DNA from: Silene noctiflora
Taxonomy: Eukaryota; Streptophyta; Magnoliopsida; Caryophyllales; Caryophyllaceae
Direction of reading: 5' to 3'
DNA: 26,635 bases
Assembly (NCBI GenBank): GCA_009801015.1
Contig: VHZZ01000923.1
Span: 145,968 to 172,602, forward strand
The notes beneath the pieces were generated by a model. The model saw only the letters and a list, made by a program, of their open reading frames with translations, was not told where the DNA came from and ran no database searches. This document shows, one piece after another, positions 9,112 through 26,345 of the stretch. The stretch's first letter is position 1. Each line of letters begins with the position of its first letter. Made by a program: the position numbers and the translations under genes.

Positions 9112-9528
9112 AGGGCATTAAAATCTTTTTGGGTTTTTCGACGTGGTACTCTTGTATTTTTTTCGAATTCTACATGCTACCCTTGTGTTTTTGAAAACAT
9201 CAGTGGTACCCTTAAATTTGGTAAAATGTTCCTAAAATACCTCAAACAACTAAAAATTACGTTTTTATTCAGTTAAATTTTGAAATGAAAATATGTTTAC
9301 GATTGAGTGAACACGATTTATGTTAATAACATGACAAATTATTTTTGAAAAAATCAATAAAAAAATGTATAAACTTAACATTTAAAAGAGACGAATTAGA
9401 GAGATTTGGGTATTTTAAGATGTTTTTATTAAGTTTAGAGGTACTCTGGTATTTTTGAAAAGCGAAAGATACCATATAGAATTCGAAAAAGCACAAGGGC
9501 ATCACGTAGTTAAACCCAAATTTTTTTT
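9112..9528. mobile_element. Foldback/MITE-like element, copy B (uninterrupted)
   Basis: The first and last about 150 bases are imperfect inverted repeats. The left end reads TTTGGGTTTTTCGACGTGG, and the reverse complement of the right end reads TTTGGGTTTAACTACGTGA. Both continue through TTTTTCGAATTCTA and a GGTACCC-type word to TAAAATACC. The centre is AT-rich and non-coding. Each arm holds about three degenerate repeats of a 35-40 base unit centred on GGTACCC. Copy A is the same family in reverse orientation. Confidence 0.75.
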
Positions 9529-10470
9529 GACTGGTATTCGGATCCCTAGCTGCCCCGAAAGTATGAGACCCTATTCAACACAAGACCAAACCCGCGCGAC
9601 GCGTTTGACATGTCTAATCACTCTAATACTAGTATAGATCCCGCATATTCGCGGTATACATAGACATTACTTTTTTAAAGTATTACTTATACATTTTAGA
9701 TTAATATCTCATTTATTTTCATATTTATTCTCATTGAATTATATTTTGATTTGGAAAAAAAAAGTAAATCTAAAAATTAATCAAGATAATTAAATAATTT
9801 CATGAAATATTTATTTTTATGAAAATATTTTAATTATCTCAAATCTAGTGATTTTAATTTTATAAATTTTCTTAAATTATTTTCATTAATTCTTTTTTCG
9901 TAACGAAATTAAGTAACAGTTTATGGTTATGTATAGTTATAGTTTTATTTATACCAATTTTATTTCATTTTAGTTAAAAGGTTAACTTTTAAAGTTTAAT
10001 GTTGAAAATATTATAGGTTGATGAATAGATTGTTATTTTTTAAATGAAAGATTAGTTAGTTTATTAATTAAAGAAAATTTATTTTATTTCCATATTTAAA
10101 TTGGGGCATTTTGGAGGGATTAATTTTTGAGAATCTTTATTTTCCTAGTAGATAGTAGATCACATTTGTGTAAAAAAAAAAAAAAGTTATTTATGGTATA
10201 CAATAATTAGGATGTAAATATTGTGAAATAAAGTAACTTACATATTGGGTATTTATAACTATAGCAAGTGGCTTTATTTTTGTACATGGAATACTTGAGC
10301 GGGTAAAATGAGCGAGATTATTTAAAGGAGTATTATTCTTTTAGTATAGGAGGAATTATGAAGGGTATAACCGGTAATACAAACTATTCTCTCTCCTCTC
10401 ATAATTCTCCCCTAATTCCCCCAATGCCATCATCTTCAATAAAACAACCAGCAATTTCCTCCCCTTAATC
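9529..10470 (+). promoter_or_regulatory. Upstream region of the SUD1 gene
   Basis: A very AT-rich block (about 9650-10200) includes an imperfect 56-base inverted repeat at 9784-9839 with arms of about 20. Closer to the gene, TATTTAAAG (about 10319-10327) is a weak TATA candidate. From about 10382 to 10425 the sequence becomes CT-rich (CTCTCTCCTCTC), as plant 5' leaders often are, ending just before the ATG at 10471. The transcription start cannot be fixed from sequence alone. Confidence 0.4.
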
Positions 10471-13400
10471 ATGGCGACGTCGTCAACTCTCTACCAAGAT
10501 TCGACCGTCACCGCATCGCCATCGTCTTCGTCTAAGGAGGAGGAGATTCCGATCCAGCCGGAGAACGCTACAGGCGCCACCGACACCGCATCGCCGACGG
10601 CGTCGTACGATGATGACGATGATGATGGAGATGTTTGCAGAATTTGTCGGAATCCAGGTGACGCCGATAATCCGCTTAGCTATCCCTGCGCTTGTAGTGG
10701 GAGTATTAAGTTTGTTCATCAAGATTGTCTTCTTCAGTGGCTTAATCATAGTAATACTCGTCATTGCGAGGTTTGTTATATTCTCTGTTTTCTTTTATTG
10801 CCCCTATGTGTTGATTGTTGGATGTTATTGTTTTGGACTCGAAATGTTTTGGAATTCTGCGGAAATTTCAAATTGTAGCTATTTAGTCTTGCTGATTATA
10901 TGTTCTGCACAGGAATCTGATGATCAGTGCCTGTTGAGAGCATCTTTTTAGTGACTAGTTAATGTTAATACAAATACCTATTCCATTTTGGGTGTCTCAC
11001 TCAATTGTTTACCATTCTATTCTAGGAATGCCTTTGATGGGCAATTTGATCCTCACTCAATTTCGTCTACTTGTCTGCTACTAATTGGCCCCCTCCTCTT
11101 TCCTTGGTCTTTGTGCCAAAACTGAAGGTAAACAATTGACTACGACAAAGGGTATAATAAAGTGTTCCTCTTGTATCGGTAGATGATCATTTAGCTGTTT
11201 AGTGACTCTTCACCTGTGGGATGAATCCAAATCCAGTTATCTTTGTCATTGTATTGTAGGAATTGATGTGTTAGTGTCATATATTACTATATTAGACCAT
11301 CTCGTATTCGCTTTCTGTGTTAGCTATGAGTAGTTGATTGTCATACCTACTTTTACCTTCTGTTTGGATGGAGCGATTTGAGGGAGAGGGAGGGGTAGAT
11401 GACAAAATCCTTTGTTGTTTTAACAACAAAATGAATGGGCGAGAAATGGAGGATCAATTTTCCTTTTTGCTACTCAAAATAGTTTCCTTCCAAGACATGA
11501 TAGATTTGGAAGGAAAACAATCTACACACTTCATAGATAGATTTCAAGCTCTTCAATCAGCTCCAATTTGTTACCTTTAATAAGTTGCTATCTCCATCAG
11601 CTCCATTTTCTCGATGGTAAGATACACCGCTCTTCCTTTTGCCTCATTTTTTGTATTGAAGTATTAAGCCATTGACTGATCCTCCGCATCAACTTAATCT
11701 ATTCGTTGAGATGGTTCTCTCACATGGTATCAGAACCTAATGATGTCAAGTTGAATCCTGAGAGCCCCTTAATCTTACATGTGACTTTCAGCATAAGGGT
11801 GCATTATCCACTCTTCAAATCCACGATATTTCACGTGAGAGGTGTATTGAGGTGTAAAACTGTTTATTGGGCTTAGTCATTAGCTTAAACTTTTGGTTGA
11901 AATTGTTTTCTCACATTCTGTCCAGCCCCTTCCTCCCTTTCCTTCTCCTCCACCCCCTCCATTCCTAAAAGTGTATCTAAGCACACTCTTAGAATCATGA
12001 GGACGGAGGAAGAGCGGAGCTTCTCTGTATTGATATACAAGAGTTAAGTTGGAATTTGGAGATGTGGAATGCAATTTCTTTTGTTTATGTATGATACGAA
12101 AAAACGTAGACACTTGAATCAATAGATGAATTGCCAATAATTGGTATATGTATGATCCTTGTTTTGATTGCTTATTTTGGAGCTGTTTTCAGGTATGCAA
12201 GCACCCATTTGCGTTCTCTCCTGTGTACGCTGAAAATGCTCCATCTAGACTGCCTTTCCAGGAGTTTGTAGTTGGTATCGGGAAAAAAACTTGCCATGTC
12301 CTGAAATTCTTTTCACGCCTTAGCTTTGTGCTATCTGTTTGGCTACTGATTATCCCGTTTATCACTTTCTGGATTTGGCGGCTGGCTTTTGTTCGCAGTT
12401 TTTCTGAAGCAAATCGTTTATTTCTCAGCCATATGTCGTCAACATTGATTCTCACAGACTGTCTTCATGGTTTTCTCCTTTCGGCAAGCATTGTGTTGAT
12501 TTTTCTAGGAGCTACATCTTTGAGAGATTATTTTAGACATTGGAGAGAGTTGGGAGGACAAGATGCTGAGAGAGAAGATGAAGGGGATAGAAATGGGGCC
12601 CATGCAGTGAGAAGACCTGTTGTACATGGCAACAGGGATTTGGTTGTTGATGTCAATGTTGACAATGCTGGGGGAGCACAAGGAATTGCTGGAGCTGGTC
12701 AAATGATTCAAAGAAATGCAGAAAATGTTGCTGCTCAATGGGATAGGCAGGCGGCCCGTCTTGAGGCTCATGTTGAACATATGTTTGACGGGCTGGATGA
12801 TGCTGATGGTGCAGAAGACGTTCCTTTTGATGAATTAGTTGGCATGCAGGGTCCTGTTTTCCATTTGGTTGAGAATGCCTTCACGGTGAGTTCATTCTTC
12901 ATGTTTATCTTAAGTCCTATGTTCATTGTGCAATAAGATGTAAACATCAGGTCCCCCAGAATTCAAAGGGTAGGATCGCCTCTTACATTTTATTATATGT
13001 GAATCGTGAATGATATACAGGACACACTTTTCTCTAATATTGATGCCTTGGAGATGCATGATTGAGTGTGCTTGTCTCCCTGGAAAAAGTCAGATCCTAT
13101 TCTTATGAGATCTTTTTTGCAATCTGCGTAGACATGTGGAAATAACCTTTGTTCAGTGGAGGTATTATTGAGGTTTGGTAAAAGAATAGGTGTTTTGATT
13201 ACTGAAACCGAGCATGATGTTGTCATGTTCTTTAGGATGAGATGAACTAATTTTTTTACCTTATGAACGTCATCTCCTTCACGACTGGAAATAGAGCTCC
13301 TGATCTTTTTTATCATGTATGCTGATAATTGTCCTCAAAATCATAGAATTTCATTAATCAAAACAATGTAGCCTTGACATTCTTTATGTTTGGGTTTATC

Positions 13401-16400
13401 TATGCACTCGAAAAATCGGAGGCTGTATGAGTTTCCCAGTGTCACTCATGCAGTCATGCTGTTCCCATGTTGTCCATTGTTAATGGTGTCATTCCCTTCA
13501 TTGATTCTATTTTCATGTTTTGGTCTGACTGCAGGTTTTGGCGAGCAATATGATCTTTCTTGGCGTTGTTATATTTCTTCCTTTCTCACTGGGCCGGCTA
13601 ATACTACACTATGTGGCATGGCTTTTCACCTCTGCAACTAATCCTGTACTGTCTACAGTCATCCCCCTTACTGGGACTGCGCTTTCTCTAGCTAACATCA
13701 CTTTAAAGAATGCACTGGCGGCTGTTACCTCTGACAATCTTGAAAGTAATCTTATTGAGCAGGTTGGTGAAAGGATGGGCCTGAATGTAAGTGCTCTGAG
13801 TCTTCCTCTCAACAGTAGCACCCTGTTACCGTCAGATATTCTGGAAGGAATGGCGACTGGAACGTCCAGATTTTCTGATGTTACCACACTAGCTGTTGGA
13901 TACATGTTTCTTTTCTCCCTCATCTTTCTTTACTTTGGCGTGGTTACTTTCGTTAAGTATGCAAGAGGCGAGCCCCTAACTATGGGGAGGTTCCAAGGTC
14001 TTGTTGCAATATTAGAGGTGATTCCGCCTCTTTTGCAGCAGTTCTTTGCATGCATGAGACACTTGATGACCATGATTAAGGTTGCCTTCCTTTTGGTTGT
14101 TGAACTTGGCGTTTTTCCATTGATGTGTGGTTGGTGGCTGGATGTCTGCACAGTAAAGATGTTTGGGAAATCAATGGCGCAAAGAGTTGAATTCTTTTCA
14201 GTTTCTCCTCTGGCTAGCTCTTTGGTTCATTGGGTTGTCGGAATCTGTTACATGCTCCAAATCAGCATCTTTGTTAGTCTTCTTCGAGGGGTAAGCTTAT
14301 CTACTTGAGATGTGTATGTTTTGTAGTCTTCTGTCCTCTCTTATATATATTTTCTTCTGTTTGTTAGGTCTTACGCAGCGGAGTCCTCTACTTCCTCCGT
14401 GATCCTGCTGATCCTAACTATAATCCATTCCGTGATCTAATTGATGATCCAGTGCATAAACATGCTCGTAGAGTTCTGCTTTCTGTAGCTGTTTATGGTA
14501 GTTTGATTGTGATGCTGGTTTTTTTGCCTGTTAAACATGCGATGAGGATGGCGCCTTCAATATTTCCCCTAGATATTTCGTAAGTACACATTTGATGTTT
14601 AAGGCTGCTGATGTCCCTCATTTTTACTCTCAACCCTTCTGAGTCAAATGTTATTTATTTATTTCGTATTCAATTTTTGTGTCTTACAGGATATCGGATC
14701 CATTCACTGAAATACCTACAGGTATACTGGTATTTCAGATATGCATCCCCTTCGCGATTGAACATTTTAAACTTAAGACAACAATCAAGTCTGTTCTCCG
14801 GCATTGGTTTACTGCTGTTGGCCGGGCACTTAGTTTGACAGATTACTTGCTTCCTCAACCCGAAGATACAATTGCTCAAGAAAACGGTGCTGATGCTGGT
14901 AGGCAGGATAGGTTACGAGGTCAACGATTTGGTGTTGTTGCACATCTGAATCAAGGTCAATTAGCACTCCATCCTGCTGCTCCAAATGATGAAGCCCTTG
15001 AATCTGAGAATTCTGACATGACAGATGGGTACGATGGAGAAGAACAATCTGACTCGGAGTAAGTATTGGTCTCATCTGGCCATAATCATCTATTTCACTT
15101 TGATGACAAACAGTGGCTTATCTATTGGTAAAAAGTTGTGGGGTCTTTTGTATGAATTTCTAGTTGTATTTTTAACTAAAATGACGTTAAACATTATCAT
15201 GGTGTTGGCCAAAACTTGTGGACTCATATGACCCCACAATTTAGAGGGTGGCAAAGCCACTTATGACAGCATAAAGTGGTACTGTCTTTCTATGGTCAGA
15301 ATCACAATCCAATATTTATATTCTTAGCCTGAGGGTTTTCTTATTGCCCCTTTTGCTATTGGTGTTCTTGTTTATCGCTAGCTTGCTTTGTCTCTGATTG
15401 TGATTTTCTAATTGCCTTTTTCAATTTTTGTATAGGAGGTATGGCTTTGTATTTCGTATTGTGCTGCTCTTGGTGATGGCATGGATGACCCTGCTTGTCT
15501 TCAATTCTGCGTTAGTAGTTATACCTGTATCTATTGGAAGGATAATCTTCAACTCGATTCCTCCTCTTCCTATAACACACGGCTTAAAGAGCAATGGTAT
15601 TTATGCTTTTTAATTGGATTCTGGTTTATTGCATTGAGTTTTGGAAAACAATAATTTACGTACTCCCATTTTATCATTCTTAGACATTTATGCTTTTGCC
15701 ATTGGGAGTTATCTCATTTGGACGGCCATTGCTGGAGTGAGGTACATGCTTGAACAGATCAAATCAAGGAGGGCAGCAGTTTTATTTGGCCAAATCTGGA
15801 AGTGGTTTTCAATAGTTCTCAAGAGTTCTGCACTTTTATCAATATGGGTGAGTTTTCTTTTGACTTCTTGCAGAGATTGGGGGATATTTTAAGTGGAGAT
15901 GGGTTGCATAAATTTTTTACTACCCCTACCACCCTATAAAAAGGAACAAGTAAGATTATCACGCAATCATGTATATTTTCTCCAATCAAGGACGTGCCTG
16001 ATCTTATTGTGAGTTTTAGCTGTCCAGCATACTGTTTAGGGGAGGTTACCTTCTGCAAGAAGTAATTTGCTAGTCAGTTTAGCTGTTTTGATGTCAATTT
16101 AAGTTTTGATGTCAAAAGCTGATAAAAGTCCTGAGGGCCAGTGAGGCGTATTATCCATGACATGGATTTGAATTCCATCGGCATTTTAAACTGCCCTTTT
16201 ATCCCTTTACAGTTTACACCAAACAAAACTTTCTGAAAGAAACTGAACTTTCTACCTCTTTGCTTTTACAAGTATAAGTAATGTTTCTCGTGGAAAATAC
16301 CATGTTAGGTTTTTGCAAGCAATCTGCTGGTCCATGTGTAGCGAGTTTTGGACTCTTTTTAAAGGAATTTATGATTACATTGCAATTTTTATAACTAGAT

Positions 16401-17343
16401 TTTTTGCAGATGTTCTTTATTGTGTTGGGTTTTTTACCCTTCCATTGTACTCCATCTGCAGATTTTTGTCATTCCCGTCTTAATTGGGCTGCTTTTCGAG
16501 CTACTAGTTATTGTGCCTATGCGGGTGCCCGTTGATGAAAGCCCAGTTTTCCTCCTTTACCAGGATTGGGCTTTGGGGCTCATCTTTCTCAAGATATGGA
16601 CAAGACTAGTGAGCGCTCTATCATTCTTCTGCTACATTTGAATTGTGCTAGCTATCTCGCTTTTCACACAAATCTTAAAAAGAGGGACGGTCTCACACAG
16701 TATATGTGTTGGTCACGTGTCACAAATTACACAATAATACATGTAATCCAAGTCTTATTAACTGTTTGGCCCACAATTTCCATATGCAAAGCTGAGTACG
16801 AAACCCATTCACCCGTCAGAATTAAGTATGCCCTAATGTAATGCAGTTTTACTGAGTTACTAACTTTGACGCGTTGTGCAGGTTATGTTGGATCATATGA
16901 TACCCCTAGTGGATGAGACTTGGCGGACAAAATTCGCGAGGGTGAGAGAGAACGGTTTCTCAAGGCTGCAAGGTGTGTGGGTCCTACGGGAGATAGTACT
17001 ACCGATAATAGTGAAGCTTCTAACAGCCCTTTGTGTGCCTTACGTATTAGCCCGAGGAGTATTTCCCGTCTTTGGGTACCCCTTGATAGTGAACTCAGCC
17101 GTGTACCGGTTTGCTTGGTTGGGTTGCCTTTGCTTGAGTGTAGTGTTTTTCTGTGCAAAGAGGTTCCATGTTTGGATTACCAACTTGCACAACTCCATTT
17201 GGGATGACCGTTACCTTATCGGCCGCCGGCTCCATAATTTTGGGGATATTTCGGTTGCTAGAGGCATGGAAGAGGTAATTGGAATGAGACGAGAAGCTGA
17301 CGTGGGCTTGAGGCTTAGACGAGGAAACCTACTAGATGCATAG
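10471..17343 (+). CDS. SUD1: ER-membrane RING-CH E3 ubiquitin ligase, Doa10/TEB4 family (SUD1/CER9-like)
   Basis: The protein transfers ubiquitin to ER-associated degradation substrates. In Arabidopsis, SUD1/CER9 affects HMG-CoA reductase activity and cuticle lipids. My splice model is 10471-10770, 12193-12885, 13535-14290, 14368-14579, 14690-15058, 15436-15596, 15684-15847, 16462-16608 and 16882-17343. All junctions are GT-AG, giving 1087 residues (Arabidopsis about 1100). The RING-CH domain has ligands C56, C59, C73, C75, H83, C86, C99 and C102, preceded by a seven-Asp acidic run. Many hydrophobic segments follow (the family has about 14), including the conserved TEB4-Doa10 block around FGKSMAQRVEFFSVSPLASS and HWVVGICYMLQISIFVSLLR. 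An acidic linker ends in GEEQSDSE. Near the C-terminus, DDRYLIGRRLHNF (about 1042-1054) matches the conserved C-terminal element needed for Doa10/MARCH6 function. The start is the first ATG and is followed directly by the family N-terminus. Intron 7 has a second AG (16409-16410), not used in my model. The gene looks intact. Confidence 0.95.
11411..11430. repeat. Short perfect inverted repeat in SUD1 intron 1
   Basis: TTTGTTGTT and AACAACAAA are exact inverse arms of nine bases around a two-base spacer. At this length it could be chance or a scrap of a transposable-element end. Confidence 0.6.
11654..11914 (+). mobile_element. TRIM-like LTR retrotransposon fossil in SUD1 intron 1
   Basis: Two short stretches ending alike (about 11654-11723 and 11843-11914, both finishing in TTCTCTCACA or TTTTCTCACA) look like the ends of a pair of LTRs. 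Immediately after the first sits TGGTATCAGAACC (11725-11737). This resembles the primer-binding site complementary to initiator-methionine tRNA that plant LTR elements use. A purine-rich stretch precedes the second at 11835-11842, and the second opens with TGTATTGAG. The internal part is about 120 bases and non-coding, which fits a terminal-repeat retrotransposon in miniature. The LTRs are shortened and diverged, so the copy is old and broken. Confidence 0.5.
16672..16720. mobile_element. Possible MITE scrap in SUD1 intron 8
   Basis: The word GACGGTCTCACACAG (16686-16700) resembles the terminal motif of the foldback element in the poly(A)-binding protein gene's intron 1 (23938-24094). Only one end-like motif is recognisable, so the limits are uncertain. 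Confidence 0.3.
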
Positions 17344-18152
17344 ATCTTGTAAGTCACCCATCGTCTCAACAGCAAACTTGTATAACGTGTTTGGTGTAAA
17401 CTTTTCCGCTGTAGAGTGATCTGTTAGTTTGTGCATAACATCCTGTTGTAAATATTATTCCGTAATAGAAAGAGAAATGTAATGTGTTTGCATCCACCCC
17501 ATACAATTGTAGCAAATAATTGCTGAAAAATATGTGGTGTGTAACTGTGTATGGAAGTCTAGTCTCTGGCAGATTTTACAAAATCCATCCACAAATCGGA
17601 ATCTGGCACTTGTAGGACACTCGAGAGTCAGGGCAGTGTTTCCTCGAAAAAAAAAGTCAGGGGCTTAGGGAAGTGGCTCAAGGTCATGTTGGATTTAATT
17701 TAGTCGATTTGATTTCGTTCCTCTTATTAATTTGGGATTAGGTCAATTTACATTCGTCTGGTTTGGTTTGGGCTATTATCGAGTCAAACACCAAGTTGAT
17801 CACAACTAAACTAACTCCATTGTTGACCATCATATAAGCCGGGTCATGATCGTGTCACAGCTGTTTTATTGGGTTGAGATGGTCTTGAATTGGTCTTGAA
17901 TTGGTTGGTTCTCGTTAATCGAACTATATTTTTTGGGTTTTTGAAAGCAGATGGCAGTAAGTGATAACACGAGTCTCAAACCAAACAAATCAAATCTCTG
18001 ATAGGTTCCGAAATCCAGTCTCACGCCAACATTACAACACCCACCCGTGTAGTTTCTCAAAACAATACTCAACCCAGACCTGGATCCAATTCAAAACCCG
18101 TAAAAGAAATTTGTGCCCCAGGGGAAGGCGTAGAATCCCTCAACATAGGCTG
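17344..18152. other. 3' regions of two convergent genes
   Basis: The SUD1 3' UTR probably runs from 17344 to about 17560. It contains TGTAAATATTATT and AATAGAAAGAGAAATG, plausible plant polyadenylation context. The 3' UTR of the minus-strand poly(A)-binding protein gene starts at 18152 and runs leftward, perhaps to near 17900-17950. Between them, 17690-17900 is a low-complexity patch rich in GGTTTGG and GGGTTGAG words. No gene was seen in the gap. Confidence 0.5.
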
Positions 18153-25262
<7,110 letters not shown>

Positions 25263-25288
25263 TGTCAACCGTGTGTGTTTGTTAGTGG

Positions 25289-25296
25289 TTTATATA
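25289..25296 (-). promoter_or_regulatory. TATA box candidate for the PAB gene
   Basis: The minus strand reads CCTATATAAACC, a canonical TATA box, about 30 bases above the start of the CT-rich leader and 470 bases above the ATG. Confidence 0.55.
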
Positions 25297-25520
25297 GGAC
25301 GGACGATTTAATGCGCGGGTTAGTGTTGGCCGTTAGATTCAACTTCGTGATCAAATTAAGAACGTCGATTTCTAGGACTGAACAAATCTTCCTTCGAACT
25401 CGTCTTAGTTGCAACTCTTGCAAGTATTTGTGTTGTTAACTTGTTACAACTAATCTTTTCTTGTTCCCTAATTGTTTGTTTGTATTTTTGTTCCGTATCA
25501 TAAATGAAATTAAATTACGA

Positions 25521-25566
25521 AAGTTGGCAGGTGTGAGTAGTAAAAGTTGGCAGGTGTGAGTAGTAA
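25521..25566. repeat. Two perfect tandem copies of a 23-bp unit
   Basis: AAGTTGGCAGGTGTGAGTAG plus TAA is present twice head to tail (25521-25543 and 25544-25566), and a third copy starts and then diverges. It lies about 230 bases beyond the PAB TATA box. It could be a replication-slippage duplication. Confidence 0.9.
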
Positions 25567-26020
25567 AAGTTCTTATCTCTTAAATAAGTGGTAAGTGGTT
25601 CAATTTCTGACTATTGCGAATGAAAATGCTAAACTCCCAACCGTCGATAGGGGATATTCCTGATCATCACCAAAAAAAAAAATTAAATGAAATTGAATTG
25701 GGCTGAGAAATTCGAACTTGCAATATAAAATACACAATACCAATATTTTTTTTTTATTTTTTTTTGTTAAAACCATCTTCGACTAACATTATCTTGACTA
25801 GATCTAACAAACTGGTCAATCAAATCGCGTAAGGGTTAGGTCAATTCCGGGCAGGTCATTTCGGGTTCGTGAGTATTTGGGTTGAGTTGACTCAATTCAA
25901 TTTTGAGTGTTGTCCTATCAAGTTTTGTATAAGTTTTGTGTTGGGTTAGATAAAGTTGGGTTAATTTGAATTGCGAGTCAATTCGATTTCTCAAAGCGCA
26001 GGTAGGGTATAACTTACGTC
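25567..26020. other. Non-coding spacer with GGGTTGG-type low-complexity patch
   Basis: No gene is present. There is a T-run at 25747-25764, and from 25835 to 25990 words such as GGGTTAG, GGGTTGAG and GGGTTAATT recur. This is the inverse of the A/C-rich patch in the last PAB intron. Confidence 0.55.
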
Positions 26021-26345
26021 TCCATTAGAGCATGGATATTGAAAAGAATGGTTTCATCCTCTTAATTCTTCTATTTCATTCTATATTTTTGACACATCAT
26101 ACTCTCTTTCATCTACCTCACTTTCCACTATCTTCTTCCTCTCTCTCTTTCTTTTTGCCCACATCAAAAAGGATATTATCCTCCTCTCCTCTTTCATCAT
26201 TTAAGTAGGACTGCACCACATTTTTATCTCTTATTTGGCACAAGGGCCAAGATAAAAAGATGGAGGATGTCTTCCTCTTCCTTTTCAAAGAGGATGCTAA
26301 GAGGATATACTCATATTGAAGAGGACATCTTTTTAACACTCTCTT
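26021..26345. other. CT-rich stretch, possible MITE
   Basis: The left end reads TTAGAGCATGGATATTG, which resembles the GAGCAT-type ends with TTA target duplications of PIF/Harbinger MITEs. Inside are CT-rich runs and a hairpin near 26219-26258 with arms TTTTTATC and GATAAAAA. A matching inverted right end was not found, so the element call is weak. Confidence 0.25.

Larger units (their letters stand above)
10771..12192 (+). other. SUD1 intron 1 (1.4 kb)
   Basis: The intron falls between Glu100 and Val101, inside the final CxxC zinc pair of the RING-CH domain. Its first codons, GTT TGT, also read Val-Cys, the same as the GTA TGC that opens exon 2. It contains the inverted repeat at 11411-11430, the TRIM-like relic at about 11654-11914, and purine-rich and pyrimidine-rich patches near 11370-11400 and 11925-11965. 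No gene lies inside. An 80-codon open frame at 11338-11580 shows no family motif. Confidence 0.85.

Noticed and set aside
10483-10764. Minus-strand open frame opposite SUD1 exon 1
   Set aside because: It mirrors the GC-richer RING-CH exon and has Arg runs from antisense reading. No independent evidence of a gene.
13609-13923. Minus-strand open frame opposite SUD1 exon 3
   Set aside because: It is a shadow of a conserved coding exon. The plus-strand reading matches the Doa10 family along its full length.
16398-16461. Alternative acceptor for SUD1 exon 8 at 16409-16410
   Set aside because: Using it would add residues (MFFIVLGFFTLPLYSICR-like) not found in the conserved family sequence. The acceptor at 16460-16461 gives a seamless match to SIW-(I/V)F(V/I)IPVLIGLL.
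25747-25764. T-run as a possible LINE or SINE poly(A) tail
   Set aside because: No SINE promoter boxes, LINE coding remnants or target duplications were seen next to it. It is more simply a homopolymer slip region.
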